A stretch of DNA of 23,174 bases, from NCBI GenBank assembly GCA_039030125.1, contig JBCCEV010000058.1, positions 1-23,174 of the forward strand, given 5' to 3'. A program made the position numbers and the translations under genes. Each line of letters opens with the position of its first letter. The stretch's first letter is position 1. Shown here one piece after another: positions 21,916-23,174 of the stretch. The notes under the pieces are model-generated. The model searched no databases, had not been told where the DNA came from, and was given only the letters and a program-made list of their open reading frames with translations. This DNA comes from JBCCEV01 sp039030125 (GTDB lineage: Bacteria; Pseudomonadota; Gammaproteobacteria; Ga0077536).

Positions 21916-22255
21916 TCGCAGGAACAGCACAAGGATAGGTGGCCGTTAAGGCATCGACCACCAATTGATTCGCCGAGCGCTGGACAACGCGTTCATCGTC
22001 CTTCATGTAGGCGCGCACCGCATCGGTCAGTTGCAACCGCGTCACTTCAGGAGGGGCGCAAAAAACCGCGGCTTTGGAATCGAGCAGGAAACCATCATGG
22101 ATGCCCACGACATAACCCAAACACGCGCCATACGCATTCGTGCTTTCCGGCGCATTGCACAATCGTTTGAGTTCCGTGCCTAGCACATGACCTTGCGGTG
22201 CACCGCAAGTGAACGAAGCGTAGACTAAAAAGCTCACAAACCAGAATATTCGCAT
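21908..22255 (-). CDS. Rap1a/Tai-family small secreted protein (immunity-protein-like)
   Basis: This 115-aa protein has an N-terminal Sec signal peptide (MRIFWFVSFLVYASFTCGAP, no lipobox). The mature part has the Rap1a/Tai spacing of cysteines: LC33, AC45-LGYVVGIHDG, FC66-APPEVTRLQLTDAVRAYM and YPC109 at the end. Rap1a and Tai4 are periplasmic immunity proteins against type VI amidase effectors in Serratia and relatives, but many family members stand alone without an effector and have no known function. No effector or secretion gene is visible here. The start is the ATG at 22253-22255, where the signal peptide begins; the frame remains open upstream but without similarity. It is divergent from the M48 protease gene with only 22 nt between starts. 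Confidence 0.8.
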   Translation of the reverse strand: MRIFWFVSFLVYASFTCGAPQGHVLGTELKRLCNAPESTNAYGACLGYVVGIHDGFLLDSKAAVFCAPPEVTRLQLTDAVRAYMKDDERVVQRSANQLVVDALTATYPCAVPATN

Positions 22256-22277
22256 CGTCTGGCCAGGGTGACTTCGT

Positions 22278-23123
22278 ATGAAAACGAATGCAAGAGTTCC
22301 GGCAACGCCATCGCGCGCGAGCAGGGGTATCAATGGGATCGACGCATTAATAAACCCGACGCGCCGAAACACGATAGCCCGCATCGCGATCTGGTGCCTC
22401 GCGTTAAGTTCGATCCATATGCCCATTGACTTAAACGCCCAGCAATCACAGTTTGCTTGGCGGGTCGCGGAGCTGGCAGCCGCTTCGGCGGAGGAGGTCG
22501 TGCTGGGTAGTCCAAGAGGCGCGGGCCTGCACACAGTATCGACGCGCCAGATGCGCTTGCTGAATACCGTCAAACAGCGCATCGACGAAGTCGCCGAGAC
22601 CACGAGTGATTTTGTCATTGTTGATGGCTCGCAACCCAACGCCTTCGCGGGCCGCGACGCGAACGGTACCGAGTTAGTTGCCATCAATTTCGGCATGCTT
22701 GAGATCCTCGATGAAGATGTGCATCTCGCCGCGGGCCTCATTGGACATGAAGTGGCGCATCTGAAACTTGGTCACGCTGATCGCGATCGGTCGGATCCGG
22801 TCCGCTCCACCCTCCTCAAGCAGCTCGGCGGGGTGGCCTTGGGTGCCCTAGGAGTTCCTGCCGGGGGCTACATCTCAGATATGGCGGTGACAGCCTATGA
22901 GACAGAATTCAGCCGCGATGACGAACGGGCTGCCGACTATCTTGGCGCGGTGTGGAGCGTCGAGGCTGGATTCGACCCAAGCGGCGCCTGGCGTTTGCAT
23001 GATTACCTCAACAAACGCGGCGGCGGCGCGGGCTTGGCCTTCCTCTCGACGCACCCAAGCGGTGCAGAGCGGATCAGCACCCTGAAGTCGCTCGCTGAAC
23101 GCCTCGGCAAACCGCAGAATTAG
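22278..23123 (+). CDS. M48-family zinc metalloprotease, exported
   Basis: This 281-aa M48 (HtpX/Oma1/BepA-like) metallopeptidase has the zinc motif HEVAH at 157-161, preceded by AAGLI. The third ligand Glu216 lies in the ExxAD segment of SRDDERAADYLG. The conserved STHPSGAERI (257-266) follows as in family proteins. A hydrophobic stretch IARIAIWCLALSSI (33-46) ending LNA before QQS looks like a signal peptide cleaved near residue 54, so the protease probably works in the periplasm. The ATG at 22278 is the only ATG, GTG or TTG before the hydrophobic stretch, so it must be the start, which gives an unusually long n-region of about 32 residues. AGGG lies about 9 nt upstream. Its start is 22 nt from the divergent Rap1a/Tai-like gene, and there are no TPR repeats. 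Confidence 0.9.
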   Translation: MKTNARVPATPSRASRGINGIDALINPTRRNTIARIAIWCLALSSIHMPIDLNAQQSQFAWRVAELAAASAEEVVLGSPRGAGLHTVSTRQMRLLNTVKQRIDEVAETTSDFVIVDGSQPNAFAGRDANGTELVAINFGMLEILDEDVHLAAGLIGHEVAHLKLGHADRDRSDPVRSTLLKQLGGVALGALGVPAGGYISDMAVTAYETEFSRDDERAADYLGAVWSVEAGFDPSGAWRLHDYLNKRGGGAGLAFLSTHPSGAERISTLKSLAERLGKPQN

Positions 23124-23125
23124 CC

Positions 23126-23140
23126 TGAAAAACTGTTTTT
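23126..23140. terminator. Weak A/T-type stem-loop after the M48 gene
   Basis: GAAAAA and TTTTTC pair around CTG, beginning 3 nt after the protease stop. The stem is AT-only apart from one closing pair, and the T run is part of the stem, so termination would be weak, possibly bidirectional. Confidence 0.3.
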
Positions 23141-23174
23141 CCATTCGTTATATTGCGATGCAGCATTTCGTCTC

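Noticed and set aside
22256..22741. N-terminal extension of the Rap1a/Tai-like protein, antisense to the M48 gene
   Set aside because: The signal peptide starts at 22255; the upstream residues are low-complexity antisense of the protease gene.
1..23174. CRISPR array, tRNA/rRNA, insertion sequence, phage or toxin-antitoxin system
   Set aside because: No regularly spaced repeats, no transposase or integrase motifs, no RNA-gene signatures and no toxin-antitoxin pair were seen on either strand by eye.

Overview
The window is compact, protein-dense DNA of moderate GC, most likely from an environmental proteobacterium. A marine-type gammaproteobacterium is my best guess, based on gene style (paired acyl-CoA dehydrogenases, Baeyer-Villiger and Rieske oxygenases, a Rap1a/Tai-family protein) rather than any phylogenetic marker. 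I found no rRNA, tRNA, CRISPR array, insertion sequence or origin. About 26 protein genes fill nearly all of the sequence, and five convergent pairs end within 8 nt of each other.

Left part, 1-6263, plus strand. An oxidative-catabolism run holds the C-terminal half of a Rieske ring-hydroxylating oxygenase alpha subunit (cut by the window edge), a short acyl-CoA dehydrogenase-like protein and a broken PrpF-family gene. A Baeyer-Villiger-type flavin monooxygenase, an MFS transporter and a luciferase-like oxidoreductase follow. A histidine phosphatase faces them from the minus strand.

Middle, 7100-10766. A zinc-ribbon-like methyltransferase and a FemAB-type acyltransferase overlap by one base. 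A UbiH/PHBH-type FAD monooxygenase follows, then a convergent second methyltransferase. This looks like a small tailoring or envelope set.

Minus-strand operon, 15480 to 10826 and possibly on to 10053. It encodes two adjacent acyl-CoA dehydrogenases (one with and one without the catalytic glutamate), an SDR dehydrogenase, a MaoC-like double hotdog protein and a nitroreductase. This is a beta-oxidation set of the kind used for steroid-like or branched acyl-CoA substrates; the substrate is inferred, not shown. A crotonase-family protein is divergent from it across a 542-nt gene-poor gap.

Right part, 16685-23123. A small arginine-rich protein and an AT-rich promoter region precede a translationally coupled cupin/MEKHLA/SurE operon, the most unusual arrangement here. 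Next come an unrecognised 197-aa protein with a CmcJ/NvfI-family oxygenase, a third methyltransferase, a second nitroreductase, a Rap1a/Tai-family small secreted protein and a divergent M48 metalloprotease.

The best candidates for something undescribed are the cupin-MEKHLA-SurE unit and the unknown-protein/CmcJ pair directly after it. Substrates and functions remain inferred from family resemblance read by eye; no database search was run.
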